A stretch of 64,000 bases of DNA from Xanthomonas melonis (GCF_020783655.1 NZ_JAJGQH010000010.1:124001-188000); one strand, 5' to 3'; positions 18,729 through 28,300 are shown, counted from the stretch's first letter. Notes: generated by a model not told the origin, from the letters alone. A program made the numbers and translations.

Positions 18729-19549
18729 GCGGCCTTCCGGTACAGGCGCTGTTCGCGCGCGCAGGTTTCGAAGGCTTGCGCATGCGCGCCGAACTGCAAC
18801 GATTCCTTGCTGCCCAGGCCCAGGAATCCGCGATGCACCAGCGCCTCGAAGAACAGGCCCACGGCACGGTCCTGCAGGCTGCGGTTGAAATAGATCAGCA
18901 CATTGCGGCACGACACCAGATGCACCTCGGAGAACACCGTATCGGTGGCCAGGCTGTGATCGGCGAACACGATGTTGCGTTTCAGGCGGCGATCGAACAC
19001 CGCACCGTCGTAAGCGGTGGTGTAGTAGTCCGACAGCGAGGCCAGTCCGCCGGCATCCAGGTAGTTGCGGCTGAACTGCGCGATGCGGTCGATGCCGTAG
19101 GCGCCGGCCTCGGCCATGCCGAGCGCCTCGGGATTGATGTCGGTGGCGTAGATCACCGCCTTCTCCAGCAGGCCTTCTTCGTGCAGCAGGATCGCCAGCG
19201 ACCAGACTTCCTCGCCGGTACTGCAGCCGGCTACCCACAGTTTGATCGAAGGGTAGGTGCGCAGCACCGGCAGCGCATGCTCGCGCAACACGCGAAAATA
19301 TGCCGGGTCGCGGAACATCTCCGACACCTGCACGGTGAAGAACTGCATCGCCTGCGCAAAGGTGTCCGGCTCGTGCAGCAGGCGGTGCTGCAGGTCGGCC
19401 ACGCGGGCGCAGTCGAAGCGCGCCATCGCATGGCGCATGCGCCGCCGCAGGGACGACACGGCATAGTCGCGGAAATCGTAGTGATAGCGCTGGTAGACGG
19501 CCTCCAGCAGCACCCGCAGTTCCAGGTCGAACAGCTCCACCGGATTCAT
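18725..19549 (-). CDS. CheR-type methyltransferase
   Basis: 274 residues, starting at the ATG at 19549. The N-terminal helical domain is followed by the SAM-binding fold with LWVAGCSTGEEVWSLA, the ATDINPEAL acidic loop and the VSCRNVLIYFN motif characteristic of CheR. The enzyme transfers methyl groups from SAM to glutamates of chemoreceptors. It overlaps the CheB-like gene downstream and the hybrid kinase upstream by four bases each, so all four are one operon. Such CheB/CheR/hybrid-kinase sets often form sensory systems separate from flagellar chemotaxis. No tetratricopeptide extension is present. Confidence 0.92.
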   Translation of the reverse strand: MNPVELFDLELRVLLEAVYQRYHYDFRDYAVSSLRRRMRHAMARFDCARVADLQHRLLHEPDTFAQAMQFFTVQVSEMFRDPAYFRVLREHALPVLRTYPSIKLWVAGCSTGEEVWSLAILLHEEGLLEKAVIYATDINPEALGMAEAGAYGIDRIAQFSRNYLDAGGLASLSDYYTTAYDGAVFDRRLKRNIVFADHSLATDTVFSEVHLVSCRNVLIYFNRSLQDRAVGLFFEALVHRGFLGLGSKESLQFGAHAQAFETCAREQRLYRKAA

Positions 19550-22500
19550 TGCCGCGAGCACCAGACGCGGCACAGCGAGACCAGCTTGTCCACATCGATG
19601 GGCTTGGCGATGTAGTCGTTGGCGCCGGCTTCCAGGCAGCGTTCGCGGTCGTCGGCCATGGCCTTGGCGGTGAGCGCGATGATGGGCAGATCCTGCCATT
19701 GGCGGTTGGCGCGGATCTGCCGCATGGCGGTGAGGCCATCCATCTCCGGCATCATGATGTCCATCAACACCAGGTCCACCTCACGCTCGGCCAGGCGTTC
19801 CAGCGCTTCGCGTCCGTTGCGTGCGATCTCCAGCCGCACGCCCAGCGGTTCGAGCACGCTGGACAGCGCGAAGATGTTGCGCACATCGTCTTCGGCCAGC
19901 AGCACGGTGGCGCCGTCCAGCACCGCATCGCGGCGGCGCGCCTCGCGCAACAGGCGTTGCTGGTCGCTGGGCAGCGAGGCTTCCACGCTGTGCAGGAACA
20001 GGGTGACTTCGTCGAGCAGGCGTTCGGGCGAACGCACCCCCTTGATGATGATGCTCTTGGAGTAACGACGCAGTTGCTGCTCTTCGTCGCGCGTCAGTGC
20101 GCGGCCGGTATAGACGATCACCGGCGGGAAGGCGACCTCATCATTACCGGCCATGCGTTCGAGCAGGTCGTAGCCGCTGCCGTCCGGCAGCGCCAGGTCG
20201 GTGACCATGCAATCGAAGGTGGAGCCGGCCAACTGCTCCATCGCTTCGGCGATCGTGCCCACGGCCACGATCTCCAGCTGGTCGCGGGCCAGCAGCAACT
20301 GCAGATTGGCACGCAGGGCGCTGTCGTCTTCGACGATCAGCAGGCGCCGCACCGCGCGCGCATTGGTTTCCTCCAGCTGCCGGATCGCGCCGGCCAATAG
20401 TTCGCGCGTGGCCGGCTTGATCAGGTAGCCCACCGCGCCGAGTTCCAGCGCAACTTGGCTGCGCTCCAGCGCGGAAACCACATGGACCGGGATATGGCGC
20501 GTGGCCGGGTCGCGCTTGAGGCGTTCGAGTACGCTCAGGCCGGAAGCATCCGGCAGGCCGATGTCCAGCAGGATGCCGCTGGGGCGCAGTTCGGCGGCCA
20601 GCTGCAGCGCTTCTTCTGCATTCGGCGCCACCACGCAGTCGAAGTCCAGTTCATGCGCCAGATCGACCAGCGCCTGCGCAAAGCGTGTCTCGTCTTCCAC
20701 CGCCAGGATCAGCCGGCCCGGGCGCAGGCGCTGCTCGCGATCGTCGAGCGCACGCTGCAGCGGTAGGGTGCCAGTGGCGGGAATCGGCAGCGGCGGCGCG
20801 GATGTCGCGTTGCCGACATCGCTTCGGCGTGTGGAAGACGCCGCATCGCCGGGCGGGCGCTGCGCTGGTGCGGATGGAAGTGCAGGCAATGGCACAGCCG
20901 CTGCGGGGTGAGTCGCGGCAGCGGCTTCCGCCGGGGCGCCATCGGTCGGCAGTTCCAGCGTGAAGCAACTGCCTCGCCCGGGCTCGCTGTCCACGCGGAT
21001 GCCGCCGCCCATGCGTTGGGCAAGATCGCGCGAGATCGACAGGCCCAGGCCGGTGCCGCCATAGCGCCGCCGCGTGCTGCCATCGGCCTGCCGGAACGCT
21101 TCGAAAATCACCTCGGTCTGCTCGCGCGCAATGCCGATCCCGGTGTCTTCCACCTTGAACAGCACCCGCCCTGGCGTATGCGCCTGGATCGACAGGCGCA
21201 CCTTGCCGTGTTCGGTGAACTTGATGGCGTTGGCCAGCAGGTTCTTGAGGATCTGCTGCAGGCGCTGGCTGTCGACCACCAACTGACCGGGTGCGCCGAC
21301 CTCGCTGCCGATCTCCAGCGTCAGCCCCTTCTGCCGTGCCAGCGGTTCGAAGGTGTCGCGCAGCCGCTGCACGATGCTGCCGGTATCGACGGTTTCGTCG
21401 GCCAGCTCCACATGCCCGGCTTCGATTTTGGACAGGTCCAGGATGTCGTTGATCAGTGCCAGCAGGTCGTTGTTGGACGACAGGATCGCCTGCGCGTACT
21501 TCACCTGCTCGGCGCTGAGCGTGCCGTCCTTGTTGTCGGCCAGCAGCTTGGCCAGGATCAGCGCGCTGTTGAGCGGCGTGCGCAACTCGTGCGACATGTT
21601 GGCCAGGAACTCGGACTTGTAGCGCGACGCGGTGGCCAGCTCGTTGCCATTGCGCACCAGCTGGTTCTGCGCCACCAGCAAAGCCTGCTTCTGCGCCTCC
21701 AGTGCCTGGGTGCGTTCTTCCAATTGCACGTTGGTCTGTTCCAGTTCGGCCTGCTGCTGCTCCAGGTCGCTCTGCGACTGCTGCAGGCTGCGGCTCTGTT
21801 CTTCCAGCTCCTCGTTGGCCACGCGCAGCTCTTCCTGCTGCGTCTGCAACTCCTCGCTCTGCCGCTGGGTCTCCTCCAGCAGGGCGACCAACTGGGCGCG
21901 CAGCAACGCGGTGCGCAGGGCCAGGCCGATGTTCTCGCCGCAGCGGGTCAGCAGATCGTCCTCACGCGTGGCAGCCGGCCGCGCATCGCTGACGCGTCCA
22001 AGCTCCAGCAGGCCGATCACCCGCCCATCGGCGGTGACCGGTGCCAGCAACAGCTCCTGGCAGGCACTCTGGCCCAAACCGGAGGCGATCTGCAGGTGCC
22101 CGGCATCCACGCCGCGCACCCGGCGCACGCTCACCTGCTGCAACACCTCCCCCCACTGCCCGGCGTTGCTCGGCATGGTGGCCGGCATGTCCACCGGCAA
22201 TGCGGCGCCGCCGGTCAGCCGCAGGCGATCGCCTTCGACGCGATACAGTGCGCCCACCTGCGCTTGCAGCACCTCGCACAGCGCACGCATCGCGGCATCG
22301 GCAAGCTCCTGCGGGCTCTGCTCGCCGCGCAGGCTGGCTTCCACCTTGTTCTCGGCCTGCTGCAGCCACAACGCCACCTCGGCCTGGCGGCGGGCACGAA
22401 TGGCCTGCATCACCACCAGCGCCATGGCCAGGAACGAGACGCCGCCGATGCTGCGGTTGATCGAGGAAAAGCTCGAATTGGTGCTGGGCGGCGCAAGCTG

Positions 22501-22713
22501 GTAGCCGGTGGCCAGCAGCAGGCACGCCAACACGCCCGCTACGAGCGGCGCCTGTGGACGGTTCTGGAAGACGGTGACGCCGACCGCCACGAAGTAGGTC
22601 AGCCACACGGCATAGCCGAGCGGGGTGATCAGTTCCGCGCCCAGCGTGCCGGCCATCAAGGCCCCCGCGATCACCCAGATCCAGCGATCGCGTGTGGTCG
22701 AGATGTTCTGCAT
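19546..22713 (-). CDS. Membrane hybrid histidine kinase with three receiver domains
   Basis: 1055 residues. Residues ~10-105 contain four or five hydrophobic segments forming an integral-membrane sensor. A GAF-like domain (about 125-270), a long coiled coil (about 275-365, rich in QQEEL repeats) and HisKA with H375 (NMSHELRTPLN) follow. HATPase motifs are LKNLLANAIKFTE, DTGIGIA and GTGLGLSISRDLAQRMGGG. Three receivers then come in tandem, each keeping its acceptor Asp (LLDIGLPDASG, VTDLALPDGSG, LMDIMMPEMDG). It is the first gene of the operon with CheR, CheB and a receiver-kinase, so it is the likely sensor of that system. The input signal is unknown. Confidence 0.92.
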   Translation of the reverse strand: MQNISTTRDRWIWVIAGALMAGTLGAELITPLGYAVWLTYFVAVGVTVFQNRPQAPLVAGVLACLLLATGYQLAPPSTNSSFSSINRSIGGVSFLAMALVVMQAIRARRQAEVALWLQQAENKVEASLRGEQSPQELADAAMRALCEVLQAQVGALYRVEGDRLRLTGGAALPVDMPATMPSNAGQWGEVLQQVSVRRVRGVDAGHLQIASGLGQSACQELLLAPVTADGRVIGLLELGRVSDARPAATREDDLLTRCGENIGLALRTALLRAQLVALLEETQRQSEELQTQQEELRVANEELEEQSRSLQQSQSDLEQQQAELEQTNVQLEERTQALEAQKQALLVAQNQLVRNGNELATASRYKSEFLANMSHELRTPLNSALILAKLLADNKDGTLSAEQVKYAQAILSSNNDLLALINDILDLSKIEAGHVELADETVDTGSIVQRLRDTFEPLARQKGLTLEIGSEVGAPGQLVVDSQRLQQILKNLLANAIKFTEHGKVRLSIQAHTPGRVLFKVEDTGIGIAREQTEVIFEAFRQADGSTRRRYGGTGLGLSISRDLAQRMGGGIRVDSEPGRGSCFTLELPTDGAPAEAAAATHPAAAVPLPALPSAPAQRPPGDAASSTRRSDVGNATSAPPLPIPATGTLPLQRALDDREQRLRPGRLILAVEDETRFAQALVDLAHELDFDCVVAPNAEEALQLAAELRPSGILLDIGLPDASGLSVLERLKRDPATRHIPVHVVSALERSQVALELGAVGYLIKPATRELLAGAIRQLEETNARAVRRLLIVEDDSALRANLQLLLARDQLEIVAVGTIAEAMEQLAGSTFDCMVTDLALPDGSGYDLLERMAGNDEVAFPPVIVYTGRALTRDEEQQLRRYSKSIIIKGVRSPERLLDEVTLFLHSVEASLPSDQQRLLREARRRDAVLDGATVLLAEDDVRNIFALSSVLEPLGVRLEIARNGREALERLAEREVDLVLMDIMMPEMDGLTAMRQIRANRQWQDLPIIALTAKAMADDRERCLEAGANDYIAKPIDVDKLVSLCRVWCSRQ

Positions 22714-22870
22714 GAGGCGCGGACCGAACTGGGAGGGCGGTCATGGTAGCCGATAAGTTTCATGCATAAATCGCCGGGTTTTTGACGCTTTTCCTGCCGC
22801 GATGGCTTGCACGCGATTTTCACGCGCGCGTCACTAAGGTCGCGCGCTTTTGCTGGGGAAACAGCGTCAG

Positions 22871-24034
22871 ATGGATGCGGAGACGGCCATCGACAACGCG
22901 GGGCCGCTGTCGCACGACAGCCGGCAGTGCCGGCTGCTGGTGCAAAGCGTTTCCGATTACGCCATCTACATGCTGGATGTCGGTGGACATGTGCGCAGCT
23001 GGAATCCGGGCGGTGAGCGCATCAAGGGCTATCGTGCCGACGAAGTGCTGGGGACGCATTTCTCGCGGTTCTACCTGCCGGAAGACGTGCAGCGCAACAC
23101 GCCCATGGACAACCTCGAGCAGGCCAGGCGCCTGGGACGTTTGGCCACCGAGGGCTGGCGCCTGCGCAAGGACGGCAGCCGTTTCTGGGCCAGCGTGGTG
23201 ATCGAGCCGGTGCTGGAATTCGGCGTATTGGTCGGTTTCGCCAAGATCACCCGCGACGTCACCGAACGCCACCAGGCGGAACGGCTGCTGCAACAGGCCC
23301 AGCACGCGTTGTCGCAATCGCAGAAGACCGAAGCGCTGGGCAGGCTGACACTGGGCATCGCGCACGACTTCAACAACCTGCTCACGGTGATGGTGACCAG
23401 CCTGGACCTGATCGCGCTGCGTGCCGGCGACGATGCGCGCACGCGCATGCTGGTGGAGACAGCGCAGACGGCGGTCGATCGCGGTACGCTGCTGACCCGC
23501 CAGTTGCTGTCGTTCGCGCGCGGCCAGCGGCTGGCGCCGGAACGGCGGGCCGCCAACGCGGTGGTGGCGAACGCCCTGGAATTGCTGCGACGCGCGTGCC
23601 CGGCCGGAGTCGGCGTGAGTCCGGCGCTGTCGGAGACGCTGCCGGATGTCTGCGTGGATCCCAGCCAGCTGGAATCGGCGCTGCTCAACCTGGTATTCAA
23701 CAGCTGCGATGCGATGCATTCCGGCGGTGCCATCACGGTGAGTACGTGCGTGCAGCGACGCGTCGCGCCCACGGATCCGCATGGCACCGCACGGCGCTAT
23801 GTCGGCATCGCAGTGCGCGACGATGGCCCGGGCATGTCGATGCATGTGGCGCAGCGTGCCAGCGAACCGTTTTTCACCACCAAGGACGTGGGCAAGGGCT
23901 CCGGCCTGGGATTGAGCCAGGTATTCGGCTTTGCGTCCCAGTCGGGCGGTTTTGCCGAACTCGACTCCGCACCAGGACGCGGCACCACTGTCACCCTGTT
24001 TCTCCCGGCCATCGAGGAGGCCGAGCATGATTGA
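22871..24034 (+). CDS. PAS-domain histidine kinase
   Basis: 387 residues from the ATG at 22871 (a TTG 21 bases earlier is a weaker option). An N-terminal PAS domain (about 25-135; YAIYMLDVGGHVRSWNPG and a PAC-like DGSRFWASVVIEPV) leads to HisKA with the His in [12 protein letters not shown]. The HATPase motifs are LLNLVFNSCDAM, DDGPGMS and GSGLGLSQVFGFASQSGG. It has no membrane segment. It is transcribed away from the large hybrid kinase and overlaps by eight bases the single-receiver gene downstream, its obvious partner. The PAS fold is similar to those of LOV/PYP-type sensors, but I do not see the flavin-binding Cys motif. Confidence 0.9.
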   Translation: MDAETAIDNAGPLSHDSRQCRLLVQSVSDYAIYMLDVGGHVRSWNPGGERIKGYRADEVLGTHFSRFYLPEDVQRNTPMDNLEQARRLGRLATEGWRLRKDGSRFWASVVIEPVLEFGVLVGFAKITRDVTERHQAERLLQQAQHALSQSQKTEALGRLTLGIAHDFNNLLTVMVTSLDLIALRAGDDARTRMLVETAQTAVDRGTLLTRQLLSFARGQRLAPERRAANAVVANALELLRRACPAGVGVSPALSETLPDVCVDPSQLESALLNLVFNSCDAMHSGGAITVSTCVQRRVAPTDPHGTARRYVGIAVRDDGPGMSMHVAQRASEPFFTTKDVGKGSGLGLSQVFGFASQSGGFAELDSAPGRGTTVTLFLPAIEEAEHD

Positions 24035-24395
24035 ATCCCTGCGCCTGCTGATGGTGGAAGACCAAGAAGAACTGCGCGAGCTGATCGGCGAAGCGCTGCG
24101 CGATGCCGGGATCACCGTCGATACCGCCGACGATGGCCACGGCGCATTGCGCATGCTGCGCGAGAGCGGCCCCTACGATGTGGTATTCAGCGACATCCGC
24201 ATGCCCAACGGCATGTCGGGCATCGAATTGAGCGAACAGGTGGCGCAGTTACTGCCGCAGGCGCGTGTCATCCTGGCCTCGGGCTTCGCGAAGGCCCAGC
24301 TGCCGCCCTTGCCGGCGCACGTGGATTTCCTGCCCAAGCCCTATCGGTTGCGCCAGCTCATCGACATGTTGAAGGGCGTGGCGGCCAGCGCCTGA
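24027..24395 (+). CDS. Single-domain response regulator
   Basis: 122 residues consisting of one receiver domain. The acidic pair (MVEDQEEL), acceptor Asp (VVFSDIRMPNGMSG), the conserved Ser of ILASGFAKAQ and the Lys-Pro of DFLPKPYRL are all in place. There is no output domain. The start ATG overlaps the last codons of the preceding kinase, so the two should be a dedicated pair. Receivers of this FATGUY/FxxKP-like type often serve as phosphate sinks or relays for hybrid systems, which fits the nearby receiver-rich operon. The downstream target is unknown. Confidence 0.9.
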   Translation: MIESLRLLMVEDQEELRELIGEALRDAGITVDTADDGHGALRMLRESGPYDVVFSDIRMPNGMSGIELSEQVAQLLPQARVILASGFAKAQLPPLPAHVDFLPKPYRLRQLIDMLKGVAASA

Positions 24396-24539
24396 TCGCC
24401 GGCTGCGGCCCGGGCTGTGACGGTGCATCGGCTGGCCGTGGCGTGGGCATCACCCAGTTCGGGCCAGCGTTGCAGCCAGTACTTATCGCCACCTTCATCC
24501 ATGCGTCGAAACGCGCGGACAGCACCTGCGCCGCCAGCA

Positions 24540-25889
24540 TCAGCGGCTCTGGTAATACACCTTGTCGATGGCGATCTCCACCGGCGCTGCCGGCGGGTCG
24601 GCCACCAGCATGAAGGGTTGTTTCACCGCCTGCAGGTCCAGGTCGTAGAACGCGCTGAACGGAATGTTCACCTCGTGCCAGGCACCGTCGCGCACCAGCC
24701 CGTACTGATTGCCGCCAGCCACGAAATCCACCCAGCTGTCGCCGAAACTGGTGTTGATGCCGATCTTGAAGGTGGACGGGGTGGTGGTCTTCAGATGCAG
24801 CTTGAGCGCACCGCCCGCATAGGCGGCCAGATTGCGGTAGTCGCTTTGAACGCCCAGCCCGAACCAGCTACCTGCGTTGGCGCGATAGGCCATCACGCTG
24901 CGCCCCTCGAACGGCGCCTGCGCGATCGGGGTGAGGTTGTTCCACAGATACAGTTCGGCATCCTGCCCGAAGGTCAGCCGCGCGCTGGTATCGGGTTGCT
25001 CGGTGAACACGCCGAACCGTCCCGCAGGGACCGTGTGTTGCGTGCCCACGTACAGCTGCGATCCGGGATTCTGATACAGGCGGATGTAGTCGATCTCCAT
25101 CCTGCCGGGCAGCGGCGCGGTGACTGCCGCCGCTGAGGTCACGCCGGTATAGGTGCCGCCCACGGCGAGATTGAGCAGCAGATAATGCTGCTGATGGAAT
25201 TCGTGCAGCGAGGCGCCTTCGATATTGGAGATCGCAAATTCGAAGTACTGCTGTCCGTCGATCGACACGCGCAGGAACTGCGGGTCCCAGGTCAAGCGGT
25301 ACACATGGAAGTCATCGTGCAGATTCACCGGGTGCGTGTAGCTGGTGTCGTAATCGGCCTGCGACCCGTTGTAGTCCCAGTGCACGGCCGCACCGATGCG
25401 GCGATTGGCGGTGCCATTGGCGATTGCCGCGGCCATGCCGGCTTCCATCAGATCGATTTCGCCCCGGCCCGGCCACACGCCGATGGTGCCCAGCATCCAG
25501 TACGCCGGCCATAATCCATTGCCGACCACCGGCGTCTTGATACGTGCCTCCAGGGTGCCGTATTTGAAATGCATGCGGCCTTCGGTCTTGAGCCGTGCCG
25601 AGGTGAATGGCATGCCCTGGAATGCCTCGCGGCGTGCTTCGATCACCAGCCGGCCATTGACGATGCGCGCGTTCTCCGGGCGGCTGGTGTAGTACTGCAT
25701 TTCGCCATTGCCCCAGCCGCACAAGCCGATCTGGCAGCCATTACCCACATCGTAGGTCCACTTGTTGCCATCGATGGACGGCCCGTTGAAATTCTCTTCC
25801 CATACCAGGGCCTGGCCGTTTGCCTGCGGCATCGATACCGCGCCCAGCACTACCGCCAGCTGCACAGCCACACTGCGTAAGACGTTCAT
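24540..25889 (-). CDS. Secreted GH16 beta-glucanase with C-terminal accessory module
   Basis: 449 residues with a Sec signal peptide (MNVLRSVAVQLAVVLGAVSMPQANGQA). The GH16 domain (about 28-275) has the catalytic EIDLME motif in GRGEIDLMEAG, with the two flanking glutamates acting as nucleophile and acid/base. Tryptophans typical of laminarinases are seen (GLWPAYWMLGTIGVW). The last ~170 residues are a galactose-binding-like beta-sandwich (GSWFGLGVQSDYRNLA, WHEVNIPFSAF, IAIDKVYYQSR), likely a carbohydrate-binding module. It should cleave beta-1,3 or mixed beta-1,3/1,4-glucans outside the cytoplasm. A GAGAAG ribosome site precedes the ATG. It is transcribed alone. Confidence 0.92.
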   Translation of the reverse strand: MNVLRSVAVQLAVVLGAVSMPQANGQALVWEENFNGPSIDGNKWTYDVGNGCQIGLCGWGNGEMQYYTSRPENARIVNGRLVIEARREAFQGMPFTSARLKTEGRMHFKYGTLEARIKTPVVGNGLWPAYWMLGTIGVWPGRGEIDLMEAGMAAAIANGTANRRIGAAVHWDYNGSQADYDTSYTHPVNLHDDFHVYRLTWDPQFLRVSIDGQQYFEFAISNIEGASLHEFHQQHYLLLNLAVGGTYTGVTSAAAVTAPLPGRMEIDYIRLYQNPGSQLYVGTQHTVPAGRFGVFTEQPDTSARLTFGQDAELYLWNNLTPIAQAPFEGRSVMAYRANAGSWFGLGVQSDYRNLAAYAGGALKLHLKTTTPSTFKIGINTSFGDSWVDFVAGGNQYGLVRDGAWHEVNIPFSAFYDLDLQAVKQPFMLVADPPAAPVEIAIDKVYYQSR

Positions 25890-26377
25890 GCGTGCTTCTC
25901 CAGGCGCGGGATGAGACCCCGTGGACCAGCGACGCTGCGCAGCTTGTCGTTCAGTGTCAAAGCAATTATTGGGCGCCTTGCTGTTTCGTGTTGTGCATTA
26001 CGGAATAATCAATCATTGATATGACGTCGGTCGCAAACCTCGACCACCGCATGCTGCGCGGCAGCAGTCCTGACCGCCGCAGGCCTGTGCGTGGAGACAC
26101 CGCGGGAGAAGCGCGCGCCGCCGAGTGCGGATGCAGTGCGGGAAATTCCGTGTGCGCCCAGGTCCGGTCCGGCGGTGGTGCGCAGCAGGTTCGAACACGC
26201 TGACTGCCTGGGCGCCTCCGGCCGCGCGTGAGGGTGCCACCGCATACCTGCTAGCGCTTGCCGTGCCGAGGCGCGGCTGGCGCATCGCTGCAAGGCGCCG
26301 GGATGTGCGCCCGGGCATGGTCGGCGTGTATGCGAGGCCGCTATGCTCGCGTGCTTCCAGGAGCGGTGGGGTCATCC
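25890..26377. other. Intergenic region between divergent GH16 and epimerase genes
   Basis: About 490 bases with no supported gene. The portion at 25950-26025 is AT-rich for this genome (TTATTGGGCG, GGAATAATCAATCATTGATATG) and probably contains the GH16 promoter on the minus strand. The remainder is ordinary GC-rich sequence with overlapping meaningless open frames on both strands. Confidence 0.4.
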
Positions 26378-27427
26378 ATGCAGCGAGTGTTCGGGCAGTT
26401 GCCAGACGGGACCGAGGTTCATGCGTTGCGCTTGCGCAGCGATGCAGGGTTGGAGGCAGAGGTGCTGACCTATGGCGGGATCCTGCATGCGCTGCGCCTG
26501 ACCACTGCACGGGGCGTGGTGCCGCTGGTGCTGAACCTGCCGGATCTGCCCGCCTACGCCGCCGATGGCGACAGCCTCAATATCCTGGTGGGCCGCTTCG
26601 GCAATCGCATCGCCGGTGCGCGCTATACGCTGGATGGCGTCACCCACACGCTGGCGGCCAACGAAGGGCGCAATCAGCTGCATGGCGGCTTGCGCGGTTT
26701 CGGACGGCGCGTGTGGACGCTGCTGGAGCAGGCGCCCGACCAGGTGGTGCTCGGCTACGATTCGCCCGATGGCGAAGAGGGCTACCCCGGCACTCTGCAG
26801 GTGCGGGCACGGCTGGCGCTCCACGGCCACAGCCTGCTGCTGGAGTTCGAGGCGTGGTGCGATGCCGCCACGCCGCTGAACCTGACCCACCACCCGTACT
26901 TCAATCTGTCCGGCGACCCGCAGCGGCCCGCCGCGTCGCAAGTGCTGCGGGTGCCGGCGGATCGCTACCTGCCGGTGGACGCCGAATCGATCCCGACCGG
27001 CGAGATCGCATCGGTGGCCGGCACGCCGTTCGACTTCCGCACCGCTGCCGCGCTGGCCGGGCGGATCGACCCGGCGCATCCGCAGATCGTGCTCGGCAAG
27101 GGCTACGACCAGTGCCTGGTCCTGGCCGATGGCGCGCCGTGCGTGGCCGAGCTGTATTCGCCGCACAGTGGCGTGGCCATGCGCATCGACAGCGATGCGC
27201 CGGCAGTACAGCTCTACGAAGGCCAGCATCTGGACGCGCATCATCCCGGGCTGGGCCGCGGCATCTGCCTGGAACCGCAGGACTATCCGGATGCGCCCAA
27301 CCACCCGCATTTCCCGTCGACCATCCTGCGCCCGGGCGAGGTCTACCGCCGTCGCATCGCCTACCGTTTCGCCTGCCCCGGCCCGGATCTGCCCTGGGAT
27401 GCGGTCAGCGCCGCGCTGGAGCGCTGA
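26378..27427 (+). CDS. galM: Aldose 1-epimerase (mutarotase)
   Basis: 349 residues from the ATG at 26378. It interconverts alpha and beta anomers of hexoses such as galactose and glucose, feeding the Leloir pathway. The family motifs are present: LVGRFGNRIAGAR and QLHGGLRGFGRRVW near the N-terminus, the catalytic His in NLTHHPYFNLSG, and the C-terminal catalytic Glu region ICLEPQDYPDAPNH. The length is standard for bacterial GalM. No signal peptide is present with this start, so it should be cytosolic. It lies opposite the GH16 enzyme and near sugar-degradation genes, consistent with handling released monosaccharides. Confidence 0.93.
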   Translation: MQRVFGQLPDGTEVHALRLRSDAGLEAEVLTYGGILHALRLTTARGVVPLVLNLPDLPAYAADGDSLNILVGRFGNRIAGARYTLDGVTHTLAANEGRNQLHGGLRGFGRRVWTLLEQAPDQVVLGYDSPDGEEGYPGTLQVRARLALHGHSLLLEFEAWCDAATPLNLTHHPYFNLSGDPQRPAASQVLRVPADRYLPVDAESIPTGEIASVAGTPFDFRTAAALAGRIDPAHPQIVLGKGYDQCLVLADGAPCVAELYSPHSGVAMRIDSDAPAVQLYEGQHLDAHHPGLGRGICLEPQDYPDAPNHPHFPSTILRPGEVYRRRIAYRFACPGPDLPWDAVSAALER

Positions 27428-27464
27428 AGCCCGCAGGCGCTCCAGCGCAGCGGCATGCGCGTGC

Positions 27465-28256
27465 TCAGCGCGGCCCCAGCACCAGTTCGATCACGAACTT
27501 GCTGCCGAAGAACGACAGCACCAGCAGCGCCATCGCGGTCAGCGTCCAGTGCACCGCCTTGGTGCCGCGCCAACCGTTGCGCCAGCGGCCGACCAGCAGT
27601 GCGCCGAACGCGATCCACGACAGGATGCTGAGCACGGTCTTGTGCAGCAGGCGCTGCGCCAGGAAGTCCTGCACGAACAGCAGGCCGGTCAGCAGGGTCA
27701 GGCTCAGCAACACGAAGCCGACCGTGATCGTGCGGAACAGCAGCGTCTCCAGCTCGGTCAGCGGCGGTAGCGCACGCAGCCAGGGGTGGAAGTCGCGTCG
27801 CCGCAGCGCCCGTTCCTGCAGCCACAACATGATCGCCAGCAGCGCGGCGATGCCCAGCGTGGCGTAGGCCAGCAGGGCCATCCAGGCGTGCAGCTCCAGC
27901 CGCCAGCCCAGGTCTGCGCTGGGTTCGTGTCCGTAGCCGTGATAACAGGCCAGCAGGATCGCCGACAGCGGAAACACCACCACGCCCACCGCCGCCATGC
28001 GCCCACGGCCACCGAACACTGCGGTCAGCCCGGCCATGCCCAGCCCGGTGAGCGACAGTGCGGCGAAGAAGTGCATGTCCGGGCCGCCAGCGGTGCGCAC
28101 GGCCACCAGCACGTGATAGCCGGCGTGCAACGCCACCGCTGCGAGCGCCGGCGCCAGCCAGCCAGCCGGGGTCTGGTTGCCATCGCGCAGGACCGCCCGG
28201 GTGAGCAGGGCCGCAGCCAGCAGATACAGAGCGAACGCGATGAGAACGATTGTCAT
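27465..28256 (-). CDS. ypjD: CcsA/YpjD-family cytochrome c assembly-like membrane protein
   Basis: 263 residues with about eight hydrophobic segments. It matches the YpjD/CcsA-type integral membrane family found directly beside ffh in many gammaproteobacteria; that arrangement (divergent from ffh) is kept here. Histidines that could contact heme occur in HAGYHVLVA, GYGHEP, LELHAWMALLAYATLG and LLHKTVLS. CcsA relatives handle heme for cytochrome c maturation, but the role of the ffh-linked YpjD group is not settled. The ATG at 28256 gives a proper N-terminal membrane helix. It is convergent with the epimerase gene, 37 bases away. Confidence 0.88.
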   Translation of the reverse strand: MTIVLIAFALYLLAAALLTRAVLRDGNQTPAGWLAPALAAVALHAGYHVLVAVRTAGGPDMHFFAALSLTGLGMAGLTAVFGGRGRMAAVGVVVFPLSAILLACYHGYGHEPSADLGWRLELHAWMALLAYATLGIAALLAIMLWLQERALRRRDFHPWLRALPPLTELETLLFRTITVGFVLLSLTLLTGLLFVQDFLAQRLLHKTVLSILSWIAFGALLVGRWRNGWRGTKAVHWTLTAMALLVLSFFGSKFVIELVLGPR

Positions 28257-28273
28257 CGTGGAAGTTTCGCATA

Positions 28274-28300
28274 TGGGGGCTGGGATTCGGGATTCGGGAT
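28274..28300. repeat. Short tandem GGGATTC heptamers upstream of ffh
   Basis: Three successive near-copies of a GGGATTC-type heptamer (GGGATTCGGGATTCGGGATTC) sit between the divergent ypjD and ffh genes. The same type of sequence recurs at 32908-32936 (complementary strand) and 34318-34352, each time intergenic, so this is a genome-wide simple repeat and not a coding feature. Confidence 0.7.
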
